A stretch of 5,404 nt of DNA from NCBI GenBank assembly GCA_945869935.1, contig CAMBSA010000166.1:1-5404 (forward strand). Direction: 5' to 3'. The stretch comes from Bordetella parapertussis (GTDB lineage: Bacteria > Pseudomonadota > Gammaproteobacteria > Burkholderiales > SG8-39). Every line of letters begins with the position of its first letter. Within the stretch, counting starts at the first letter, position 1. Shown here piece after piece: positions 1 to 4,916 of the stretch. Position numbers and translations under genes: made by a program. The notes under the pieces were generated by a model that worked only from the letters and a program-made list of their open reading frames with translations, was not told the DNA's origin and made no database searches.

Positions 1-20
1 GCTTCGCTCCTCGCAATGAC
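1..20. repeat. Partial interspersed (REP-like) repeat at window edge
   Basis: The first 20 bases are the reverse complement of GTCATTGCGAGGAGCGAAGC. I recognise this as the conserved core of a short intergenic repeat family found in many copies in diverse proteobacterial and other genomes. The element is cut by the window edge, so its other arm and full length cannot be seen. It lies outside any gene, upstream of the permease, as expected for such repeats. The call rests on recalled sequence similarity to one end only; chance similarity is possible but unlikely over 20 bases. Confidence 0.55.
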
Positions 21-74
21 CCTGATTTGCAGAAACGCCCGTGCACCATGCACGAAAGCGACCGCGGAACCTGC

Positions 75-83
75 TGGTACTAT
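75..83 (+). promoter_or_regulatory. Possible extended -10 promoter element for the TauE/SafE gene
   Basis: The sequence TGGTACTAT fits the extended -10 pattern TGnTATAAT, with 4 of 6 bases matching in the hexamer. It lies about 65 bases upstream of the chosen ATG at 149. No good -35 hexamer sits 16-18 bases upstream, which extended -10 promoters can tolerate. This is a weak motif-only prediction. Confidence 0.22.
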
Positions 84-148
84 TCGCTCGGCGCGCCGGC
101 TGCCCTGCACTTCCTGCGCGCCCCCCTCATTTCAGGCCCGCCACCACG

Positions 149-898
149 ATGGAATTCAATCCCGATCCCCTCTTCTGGGTGCTGTGCACGATCGCCGTGC
201 TGATGACCGGCGTGTCCAAGGGGGGCCTGGGGATCGCCGGCGGCCTCTCGGTGCCTATCCTCGCGCTGATCATGTCGCCGGTGCAGGCGGCGGCGATCAT
301 GCTGCCGATCCTGATCGTGATGGACTGGGTGGGCGTGTGGGCCTACCGGCGCGACTGGGACCGGAAGAACATGGCGATCATCCTGCCCGCGGGCATCCTC
401 GGGATCGCGATCGGCTGGATCACGTTCAAGTACCTGAACGAGAACATGATCCGCATCATCCTCGGCGTGATCGCGGTGAGCTTCGTGCTGCATGCGATCT
501 TCAAGCCGCAGGCCGCGCCCACCCAACCGTCCGCGATCAAGGGCTGGTTCTGGAGTTCGCTCTCGGGGCTCACCAGTTTCATCGCCCACTCGGGTGGCCC
601 GCCCCTGTCGGTCTACATGCTGCCGCAGCGCCTTCCCAAGGCGGTGCACGTGGGCACCACGGTGATCTACTTCACCGCGATCAACCTGGTGAAGGTGATT
701 CCCTACCTCGCGCTCGGCCTGTTCAACATGCCCAACATCACCACCTCGATCGTGCTCGCGCCGCTGGGTGCAGTGGGCATTCTGATCGGTATCTGGGTGC
801 AGAAAAAGCTGCCGACGCTCTGGTTCTTCCGCGTGTCCTACGCCGCGCTTGCGCTCACCGGGCTGAAACTGCTCTACGACGGGCTCGTTCGGCTGTAG
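149..898 (+). CDS. Sulfite exporter TauE/SafE family membrane permease
   Basis: A 249-residue integral membrane protein of the TauE/SafE family (PF01925). Members are proposed to export small anions such as sulfite or sulfoacetate, or to move other organosulfur compounds; the substrate here cannot be told. The sequence is strongly hydrophobic, with about eight likely membrane segments in two halves joined by a polar linker near residues 118-132. Each half carries the typical family signature: GVSKGGLGIAGGLSVP at residues 21-36, and SGLTSFIAHSGGPPLSVYML at 139-158. Length is normal for the family (about 250). The ATG at 149 is chosen because it starts right at the family's N-terminus; a GTG at 41 would add 36 basic, non-hydrophobic residues. 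The Shine-Dalgarno is poor. No sulfur-metabolism gene lies next to it, so it looks monocistronic and converges on the next gene. The family assignment is secure; the transported substrate is not. Confidence 0.93.
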   Translation: MEFNPDPLFWVLCTIAVLMTGVSKGGLGIAGGLSVPILALIMSPVQAAAIMLPILIVMDWVGVWAYRRDWDRKNMAIILPAGILGIAIGWITFKYLNENMIRIILGVIAVSFVLHAIFKPQAAPTQPSAIKGWFWSSLSGLTSFIAHSGGPPLSVYMLPQRLPKAVHVGTTVIYFTAINLVKVIPYLALGLFNMPNITTSIVLAPLGAVGILIGIWVQKKLPTLWFFRVSYAALALTGLKLLYDGLVRL

Positions 899-907
899 TT
901 GTAGCCG
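890..907 (+). terminator. Weak hairpin at the 3' end of the permease gene
   Basis: CGGCTG and TAGCCG form a 6-bp stem (one G-U pair) around a 6-base loop, straddling the TAG stop at 896-898. A second possible pairing joins 897-906 with 937-946 (9 of 10 Watson-Crick plus one G-U). There is no T-run after either, so neither is a standard intrinsic terminator. The structures lie between two convergent genes, where some transcription barrier would be expected. Confidence 0.2.
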
Positions 908-955
908 CCGCACAGCAGAGCAGCACCCGACGCCGAGGCTGCAACTCCGGCAGGG

Positions 956-1636
956 CTATCGCGCAGCGGTGATGCCCGGAATCACCGGCGTCTCGGCGAT
1001 GCGCGTCTGCAGCGCGGCCGCGATCCGTTCGTTGCGGTTGCCCTGGGTGCGCGCGAGTATTCGGCGCTCGATGTCGCGCGCCATCGGCGTGCCCTTGCGC
1101 GCGACGAGTTCGGTCATTCGCGTGACTTCGCGCACCGGAAAGGCCGACACCCCGCCGACCGCCGCCACAGCTCGATGTGCGAACCTTACTACGGCAATAT
1201 CACCCTGCTTCAGATCATCCACGCCTCGACCGATGTAGGCGAGCGTCGACTCCGCACCGTTGGCAAGCGCATCGGGAAAGCGTACATCCGCATACACCTC
1301 GGCTTTGCCACGCAGGGACTCGGGCGTGCGTTCCCAGGCAAGGTACACGCCCTGTTCGACCCGCACATACACCTGCATAACCTGGCCGCTTGCACTGGTA
1401 CCGCCAATATCGGTGCGATCGACCGGCGTGCCGGCACTCGAGGCAGGCAGGTCGACACTGGGCATCGGACCCGCCGCAGCGGGCGGCAGGCCGGTGATCG
1501 CCACCTTGTCCGCCTCGCGGTCAAACTCGAGCAACTGCGCAAAGCAGGCGAGCATCAGCACGAGGGTCAGCGCAACACACAGCAGGCTTGAAAGCTCGGT
1601 GGTGACCTTGCCGTCCACCTTGCGACTGACACTCAT
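956..1636 (-). CDS. Hypothetical single-pass membrane-anchored protein
   Basis: A 226-residue protein that I do not recognise. The N-terminus is short and basic (R5, K6, K10), followed by one hydrophobic segment at about residues 16-35. A Cys at 31 within LMLAC resembles a loose lipobox, so a lipoprotein is a minor alternative to a plain membrane anchor. Residues 45-85 are a Pro/Ala/Ser/Thr-rich linker. Residues 86-160 look beta-rich (QVYVRVEQGVYLAW, then AEVYADVRFPD). The C-terminus (about 165-215) is charged and helical. Most of the protein is probably periplasmic. The ATG at 1636 is chosen because GAGG lies 8 bases upstream and coding character starts there; the frame stays open to 2017, but that part reads as non-coding. 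The gene is divergent from the GIDE-domain gene, so the two might share regulation. No enzyme motif is visible. That it is a real gene is likely from its RBS, membrane segment and GC-rich third positions. Confidence 0.75.
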   Translation of the reverse strand: MSVSRKVDGKVTTELSSLLCVALTLVLMLACFAQLLEFDREADKVAITGLPPAAAGPMPSVDLPASSAGTPVDRTDIGGTSASGQVMQVYVRVEQGVYLAWERTPESLRGKAEVYADVRFPDALANGAESTLAYIGRGVDDLKQGDIAVVRFAHRAVAAVGGVSAFPVREVTRMTELVARKGTPMARDIERRILARTQGNRNERIAAALQTRIAETPVIPGITAAR

Positions 1637-1694
1637 TCTCGATACCTCAAAGGAACAATCTTCGGTTCCGAATCGTATCCTCCGGCCAAGGCAA

Positions 1695-1700
1695 TTTATA
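1695..1700 (-). promoter_or_regulatory. Possible -10 hexamer for the hypothetical membrane protein gene
   Basis: On the - strand the sequence TATAAA (5 of 6 to TATAAT) lies in an A/T patch about 60 bases upstream of the start codon at 1636. The position where a -35 hexamer would be expected falls in the alternating CG tract and does not match. An activator-dependent promoter is possible. This is motif evidence only. Confidence 0.25.
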
Positions 1701-1777
1701 CATCCGATCGCGCGCGCGCGCGTTTGCACCAGAAATACGCCGGAGTAATTGCCAATTTCAGCAATCCGAATGACCGC

Positions 1778-1806
1778 TTGCACGCATGAATTATCGCTCT
1801 GAAAAT
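1778..1806 (+). promoter_or_regulatory. Possible promoter reading toward the GIDE-domain gene
   Basis: TTGCAC (three matches to TTGACA) and GAAAAT (four matches to TATAAT) are separated by 17 bases, in the A/T-rich part of the divergent region. If used, it would give a leader of roughly 235 bases before the ATG at 2049, covering the small ORF at 2000. The match is weak and a closer promoter could have been missed. Confidence 0.2.
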
Positions 1807-1999
1807 AGAAAAGTTCGCAATTCTTACCAAACTCGCCTTCACCACGCCGGGATTGCGCGCCTGAAATCGGACATGTCAGGCCAGTCGGGGCTTCAAGGGC
1901 TTCCTGATGAAACCGGGCTGGCGCCCGTCGCACACCGCCGCCGTTGCTGGCAACAGGCCGCCCCGGTGCGCTCGATATAAACTTGCGGGGAGAAGAAGT

Positions 2000-2065
2000 A
2001 TGCAAAAGATCAGACAAGAATCAAGACCGCTTCGAACGGATCCGTGGAATGCCCGCCAAACGTAA
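2000..2065 (+). other. Candidate leader ORF (21 codons) overlapping the GIDE gene start
   Basis: An ATG at 2000 is preceded by GGGGAG ending seven to eight bases upstream, the best Shine-Dalgarno on this side of the region. It opens a 21-residue frame (begins MQKIRQESRPL, rich in Arg and Gln) ending with TAA at 2063-2065. The stop lies 14 bases inside the GIDE-domain gene if that starts at 2049, in a different frame. It could be a leader peptide driving translational coupling. Alternatively it marks the true start of the GIDE protein, separated from it by a one-base error or mutation. It may also be chance. The peptide itself resembles nothing I know. Confidence 0.3.
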
Positions 2066-3023
2066 CGCATCGGATTTTCCCGAACCCTCGACCAACAGCT
2101 GGTTCAGCTTTCTTTCCATGACAGAAGCGGAGCTGGGTGGCCCGATTGCCGCTGCCGTGGCCGCGGGCATTGCGCTGATTCTGCTTTTTACGTTGCCAAA
2201 GGCAATGCCCTTGTGGCTGATGCTGTCGCCGGCGCTGGCATTTCTTGCCATCACGCTCTGGGGCTGGGTCACAAGCAACCGGCGGCTGCACGCCCTCGAG
2301 GATTACCCACTGTCCAGGATCGTTTCCGCACCTCAGGGTTACGTTCTGCTCGAGGGACACGCGGCGGGCTTTCCGGGCCAGCCGCTCGAAAGCCCGCTGA
2401 CACAGTTGCCGTGTTGCTGGTACAGCTACAGCGTGGTGGAAGTGGATGACAACAGCCGTAACGGCTCAGCCCTGTCACGCGAGCACGACACCAGCGAATG
2501 GTCATTCATGCTGAACGACGGCACCGGGGACTGCGTCGTTGATCCTGTCGGCGCCCGGTTCGTCCCGGTCCGGATGCGCAAATGGCGACAGGGAAACTTC
2601 CACTACACCGAGCAACTGATCTACCCGGGCGACCCGCTCTTCGTACTCGGCAAATTCGCCGCCGCCGGGGCGACGGTGACGGAGCATGACATCGAGTTTC
2701 AGGTCGGACAGCGCATCGCCGAATGGAAAAAGGACATGCCGGCGCTCATCAAGCAATTCGACCTGAGCGGCGATGGCCAGTTCAGTTCAACGGAATGGGA
2801 TCGGGTGCGGGCACAGGCCAGGCGCGACGTCGAGGACGAATTCGCCCGAAATCCTCCGCAGCCCCAGAACAACGTCTCAAGACCGGTTGACGGCCGCCCG
2901 TTCATCATCAGCGCGAGAAACAGGCGGCAAATGGTGACAGACGTGACGATCTGGGCATGGATTCATCTCGTCCTGTTTCTGCTCGGCATCACCGCCGTGG
3001 TCGCCTCGGCCTTCGGTCTCTGA
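2049..3023 (+). CDS. GIDE/BAM-domain membrane protein with EF-hand
   Basis: A 324-residue bacterial member of the GIDE/BAM (Beside A Membrane) family (PF12483), the domain found in the mitochondrial E3 ligase MUL1/MAPL. Order: a polar N-tail; two hydrophobic segments at about 31-50 and 55-75; the GIDE/BAM domain at about 88-215, with SAPQGYVLLEGHA, SPLTQLPCCWYSYSVVEVD, FMLNDGTGDCVVDP and YPGDPLFVLGKF; an EF-hand loop DLSGDGQFSSTE at 238-249; a charged helix; and a final membrane segment at about 301-323. The loop has acidic or oxygen-bearing residues at positions 1, 3, 5, 9 and 12, so calcium binding is plausible. No RING finger is present, so ubiquitin ligase activity is not expected despite common database names. 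The role of bacterial members is unknown; membrane or envelope function is inferred. The ATG at 2049 has only a weak RBS; ATG 2118 would begin just before the first membrane segment and is a real alternative. The gene converges on lemA, a family often found nearby. Confidence 0.88.
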   Translation: MPAKRNASDFPEPSTNSWFSFLSMTEAELGGPIAAAVAAGIALILLFTLPKAMPLWLMLSPALAFLAITLWGWVTSNRRLHALEDYPLSRIVSAPQGYVLLEGHAAGFPGQPLESPLTQLPCCWYSYSVVEVDDNSRNGSALSREHDTSEWSFMLNDGTGDCVVDPVGARFVPVRMRKWRQGNFHYTEQLIYPGDPLFVLGKFAAAGATVTEHDIEFQVGQRIAEWKKDMPALIKQFDLSGDGQFSSTEWDRVRAQARRDVEDEFARNPPQPQNNVSRPVDGRPFIISARNRRQMVTDVTIWAWIHLVLFLLGITAVVASAFGL

Positions 3024-3073
3024 CCTCCGGTTGCCCCTCGTTCAATTCCTTTCGTTCAGGCTGAACCGAAGGC
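3009..3073. terminator. Long-loop inverted repeat between convergent GIDE and lemA genes
   Basis: GCCTTCGGT at 3009-3017 and ACCGAAGGC at 3065-3073 are perfect 9-base inverted arms. They flank the 32-base gap between two convergent stop codons and lie in the last codons of each gene. A smaller pair, GTTCA (3040-3044) and TGAAC (3062-3066), nests partly inside. The 47-base loop and lack of a T-run make a classic intrinsic terminator unlikely. A two-way transcription barrier or an mRNA 3'-end structure is possible. The match could also be coincidence in GC-rich coding ends. Confidence 0.25.
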
Positions 3074-3643
3074 GGACCTGACATCCACATCCGCAATCTC
3101 CTGCGCATCGAACTCCAGCATCCGGGCGTCGCTGAAGCCGAACATGCGCGCGACCAGCGCGTCGGGAAATTGCTGGATGCGGATGTTGTTCACGTTGGCA
3201 CTGTCGTTGTAGTACTCGCGCCGATCGGTAATCGCGTTTTCCAGGCCGGTGATGCGACTCTGCAGCTGCAGGAAATTCTGATTGGCCTTGAGTTCGGGAT
3301 ACGCCTCGGCGAGCGCGAAGACTTTCGCGACACCGAACCGCAACGCGCCTTCCGCGGGCCCGAGAGCGCCGATATTCCGGGCTTCCCGCGCCTGCGCCAC
3401 CTGGCTCCTCGCCTCGCTTATGCGGACCAGCGTGGTCTGCTCGAATTGCATGTACTGCATGCACACTTCGACCAGCTTCGGAATTTCGTCATGCCGTTGC
3501 TTGAGGAGCACATCGATATTCGCCCAGGCAAGGGCAACATTGTTCTTCACCGTAACCAGGTTGTTGTAGAGCATGACAAGGTAGATCAAGAACATTGCAA
3601 CGATCACCAGCAGGACGATCACGAAAGTGCCTAGTGCAGCCAT
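3056..3643 (-). CDS. lemA: LemA family membrane protein
   Basis: A 195-residue LemA-family protein (PF04011) of normal length. A hydrophobic segment at about residues 4-26 anchors the N-terminus. It leads directly into the family signature YNNLVTVKNNVALAWANIDV at 26-45, followed by LLKQRHDEIPKLVEVCMQYM. Further conserved blocks are the ITDRREYYNDSANVNN region at about 138-153 and the FPDALVARMFGF block near 160-171. The body is predicted to be almost all helical, as in the solved LemA fold, with the helices outside the cytoplasmic membrane. The ATG at 3643 is chosen because AAGGGAG lies just upstream with good spacing; an upstream in-frame start at 3685 would add 14 polar residues before the membrane segment. 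The molecular function of the family is not established. It lies 93 bases downstream of the DUF1501 gene on the same strand, but a hairpin in that gap suggests separate transcription. Confidence 0.95.
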   Translation of the reverse strand: MAALGTFVIVLLVIVAMFLIYLVMLYNNLVTVKNNVALAWANIDVLLKQRHDEIPKLVEVCMQYMQFEQTTLVRISEARSQVAQAREARNIGALGPAEGALRFGVAKVFALAEAYPELKANQNFLQLQSRITGLENAITDRREYYNDSANVNNIRIQQFPDALVARMFGFSDARMLEFDAQEIADVDVRSAFGSA

Positions 3644-3691
3644 GAACTTCTCCCTTGTGTCGATCGAGTCTAGCCCGACACGCAATGGGAG

Positions 3692-3697
3692 ATTTTA
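3692..3697 (-). promoter_or_regulatory. Possible -10 hexamer for lemA
   Basis: On the - strand TAAAAT (5 of 6 to TATAAT) lies about 50 bases upstream of the lemA start codon, directly after the small hairpin that follows the DUF1501 gene. The -35 position holds only a poor match. The placement suits a separate lemA promoter, but the motif alone is weak. Confidence 0.3.
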
Positions 3698-3716
3698 AAG
3701 GCTGACACTGCAGCCT
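3692..3716 (-). terminator. Weak hairpin terminator after the DUF1501 gene
   Basis: Read on the - strand, AGGCTG, a 6-base loop and CAGCCT form a perfect 6-bp stem (3699-3716) followed by TTAAAAT. It begins about 20 bases past the DUF1501 stop codon. The stem is short and the T-run is broken after three bases, so termination would be partial at best. It is the only terminator-like structure between the DUF1800-DUF1501 unit and lemA. Confidence 0.35.
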
Positions 3717-3736
3717 GCACACGGCTGAACGTATCT

Positions 3737-4903
3737 TCAGGCACGCATCAGATCAAGCGGCGCGAAGCGTCCGCGCAGCACGCCGGCGGAATCCGCGCCC
3801 CACAGGCGCTCGAGCACCGTCGCGTACAGGCTGCGAAAGTCCACGGTATGCACGAGATTGCCGTTCTCCAGCCGGTCCAGCCGCGGCGCCTCCCCGTACA
3901 GCCCGCCCTTCACCCGCCCGCCCAAGGCGAACTGAACGCCGGCGGTGCCGTGGTCGGTGCCGTTGGAGGCGTTTTCCGCGGCGCGGCGGCCGAATTCCGA
4001 GTAGCTCATCACAAGAGTCGAATCCCAGCGCCCGAGTTCGACAAGCGCCGCGCGCAAGGCAATCACTCCCTCGGAAAACTGGCGCAACAGGTTGGCGTGC
4101 GTGCCCGGCTGGTTCTGGTGGGTGTCGAAACCGTTGAGGCTCAGGCGGATCGTCGCCACCTTCGCGCCGCTCGCCAGCACCTGCATCGACGCCTTCACCG
4201 AGTTGCCGAACTGGGTTTGCGGGAACACGGTGGAAAGGGTGGCGCCTGCGCCGGCCGTGCCGAGCCGCGAGGCCGCCTGCACGATGTCGGACTCCACCGC
4301 GAGCAGATGCGAAAGCGCAGACGGCGGCGCGGCCACCCTGCCCGTGTGCGCCTGAAGCGGCCGGGCCTGGCGCAGGAACTGCTCGGGGTTCGCAAGTGCC
4401 ACGGTGCGCGCACCCGCGAGCGGACCGGGCTCCTGCGCGCCGACCAGCAGTCCGTCGGCGGCAAAGTCGCGCGGCGGCCGCGCCTGTGCAAAGGCACGCG
4501 CAAGCCAGCCCTCGGCAAGCGTCTCGTCGCTCTTCGAAGCGGTATCCCAGATCTCGATCGAGCGGAAATGCGACAGGTTCGGCGCGGGATAGCCCACGCC
4601 CTGCACCAGCGCGAGTTCGCGCGACTGCCAGAGCGGCAACAGCGGCGCGAGCGAGGGATGCAGGCCGGCGCGCTCGGAAAGCGTCACCACCTCCTCGCGC
4701 CGGACCGCGAGCCTCGGACGCAGCGCGTAGTACGCCGGATCGGCGTAGGGAACCAGCGTATTGAGGCCATCGTTCGCACCCTTGAGTTCGATCAGGACGA
4801 GCAGGTTTCTGTAGTCCCCCTGCGATCCGGCAAATACCCCGCCGGGCAAGGCCGCCGAGACAGCGCCTGCACCGAGTTGTAAGAGAAAATCGCGCCGGTT
4901 CAT
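3737..4903 (-). CDS. DUF1501 family Tat-exported protein
   Basis: A 388-residue DUF1501 protein (PF07394), a family distantly related to the sulfatase/alkaline phosphatase fold; its substrate is unknown. The N-terminus is a twin-arginine signal: RRDFLLQLG at residues 3-11, a hydrophobic stretch, and a likely signal peptidase site after VFA at about residue 25. The mature protein is thus exported folded to the periplasm. Conserved blocks are KGANDGLNTLVPYADPAYY at 41-59, NLSHFRSIEIWDTA at 109-122, LSLNGFDTHQNQPGTHANLL at 254-273, and SEFGRRAAENASNGTDHGTA at 302-321, followed by GGRVKGGLYG at 328-337. The Asp/His residues D260, H262, D317 and H318 are candidates for metal or catalytic sites by family conservation. 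The ATG at 4903 is set by the Tat motif and by GAGGGAG just upstream. The stop of the DUF1800 gene lies 10 bases upstream, so the pair is probably co-translated. Length and motifs look complete. Confidence 0.95.
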   Translation of the reverse strand: MNRRDFLLQLGAGAVSAALPGGVFAGSQGDYRNLLVLIELKGANDGLNTLVPYADPAYYALRPRLAVRREEVVTLSERAGLHPSLAPLLPLWQSRELALVQGVGYPAPNLSHFRSIEIWDTASKSDETLAEGWLARAFAQARPPRDFAADGLLVGAQEPGPLAGARTVALANPEQFLRQARPLQAHTGRVAAPPSALSHLLAVESDIVQAASRLGTAGAGATLSTVFPQTQFGNSVKASMQVLASGAKVATIRLSLNGFDTHQNQPGTHANLLRQFSEGVIALRAALVELGRWDSTLVMSYSEFGRRAAENASNGTDHGTAGVQFALGGRVKGGLYGEAPRLDRLENGNLVHTVDFRSLYATVLERLWGADSAGVLRGRFAPLDLMRA

Positions 4904-4916
4904 GGTTACTCCCTCA
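4904..4916 (-). promoter_or_regulatory. Ribosome binding site overlapping the upstream stop codon
   Basis: On the - strand the TGA stop of the DUF1800 gene (4916-4914) runs directly into GGGAG, which serves the DUF1501 ATG at 4903 with a spacer of about five bases. The adjacency of stop and ribosome binding site is typical of translational coupling and argues that the two proteins are made together. Confidence 0.7.

Larger units (their letters stand above)
1637..2048. other. Long divergent intergenic region
   Basis: These 412 bases lie between the starts of two divergent genes and should hold both promoters. The stretch at about 1680-1835 is clearly richer in A/T than the flanking genes. It contains a (CG)7 alternating tract at 1709-1722, a partial palindrome TTCGGTTCCGAA at 1661-1672, and a short inverted repeat ATTGC/GCAAT at 1748-1765. 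Open frames cross it on both strands, but their translations show no domain, low-complexity hydrophobic pattern or good ribosome binding site, so I treat it as non-coding. The exception is the short leader-type ORF at 2000-2065, listed separately. I see no tRNA or recognisable riboswitch. Confidence 0.6.

Noticed and set aside
48..191. 47-codon + strand ORF starting at the ATG at 48
   Set aside because: No Shine-Dalgarno, no recognisable product, and it runs into the permease gene in another frame.
80..913. 277-codon - strand frame opposite the permease
   Set aside because: Composition is dominated by Arg, His, Asp and Gln, typical of antisense reading in GC-rich DNA. No motif is present.
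16..972. 318-codon + strand frame overlapping the permease
   Set aside because: Same strand, different frame from the TauE/SafE gene. The translation is Arg/His/Asp-rich and lacks any hydrophobic pattern or motif.
1260..1748. 162-codon + strand frame opposite the hypothetical gene
   Set aside because: No RBS, Ser/Arg-rich translation, antisense to the better-supported - strand gene.
1637..2017. N-terminal extension of the hypothetical protein to position 2017
   Set aside because: The extra 127 residues have no coherent composition and cross the A/T-rich intergenic patch. A good RBS and a membrane anchor define the start at 1636.
2049..3023. Active ubiquitin E3 ligase
   Set aside because: There is no RING finger: the only neighbouring cysteines are the pair at 122-123 in the BAM domain, and no zinc-binding Cys/His array is present.
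3848..4882. Long open frame of 344 codons on the + strand opposite the DUF1501 gene
   Set aside because: Its translation is Arg/His/Gln-rich with no domain. It is the antisense shadow of a GC-rich gene with clear family motifs on the other strand.
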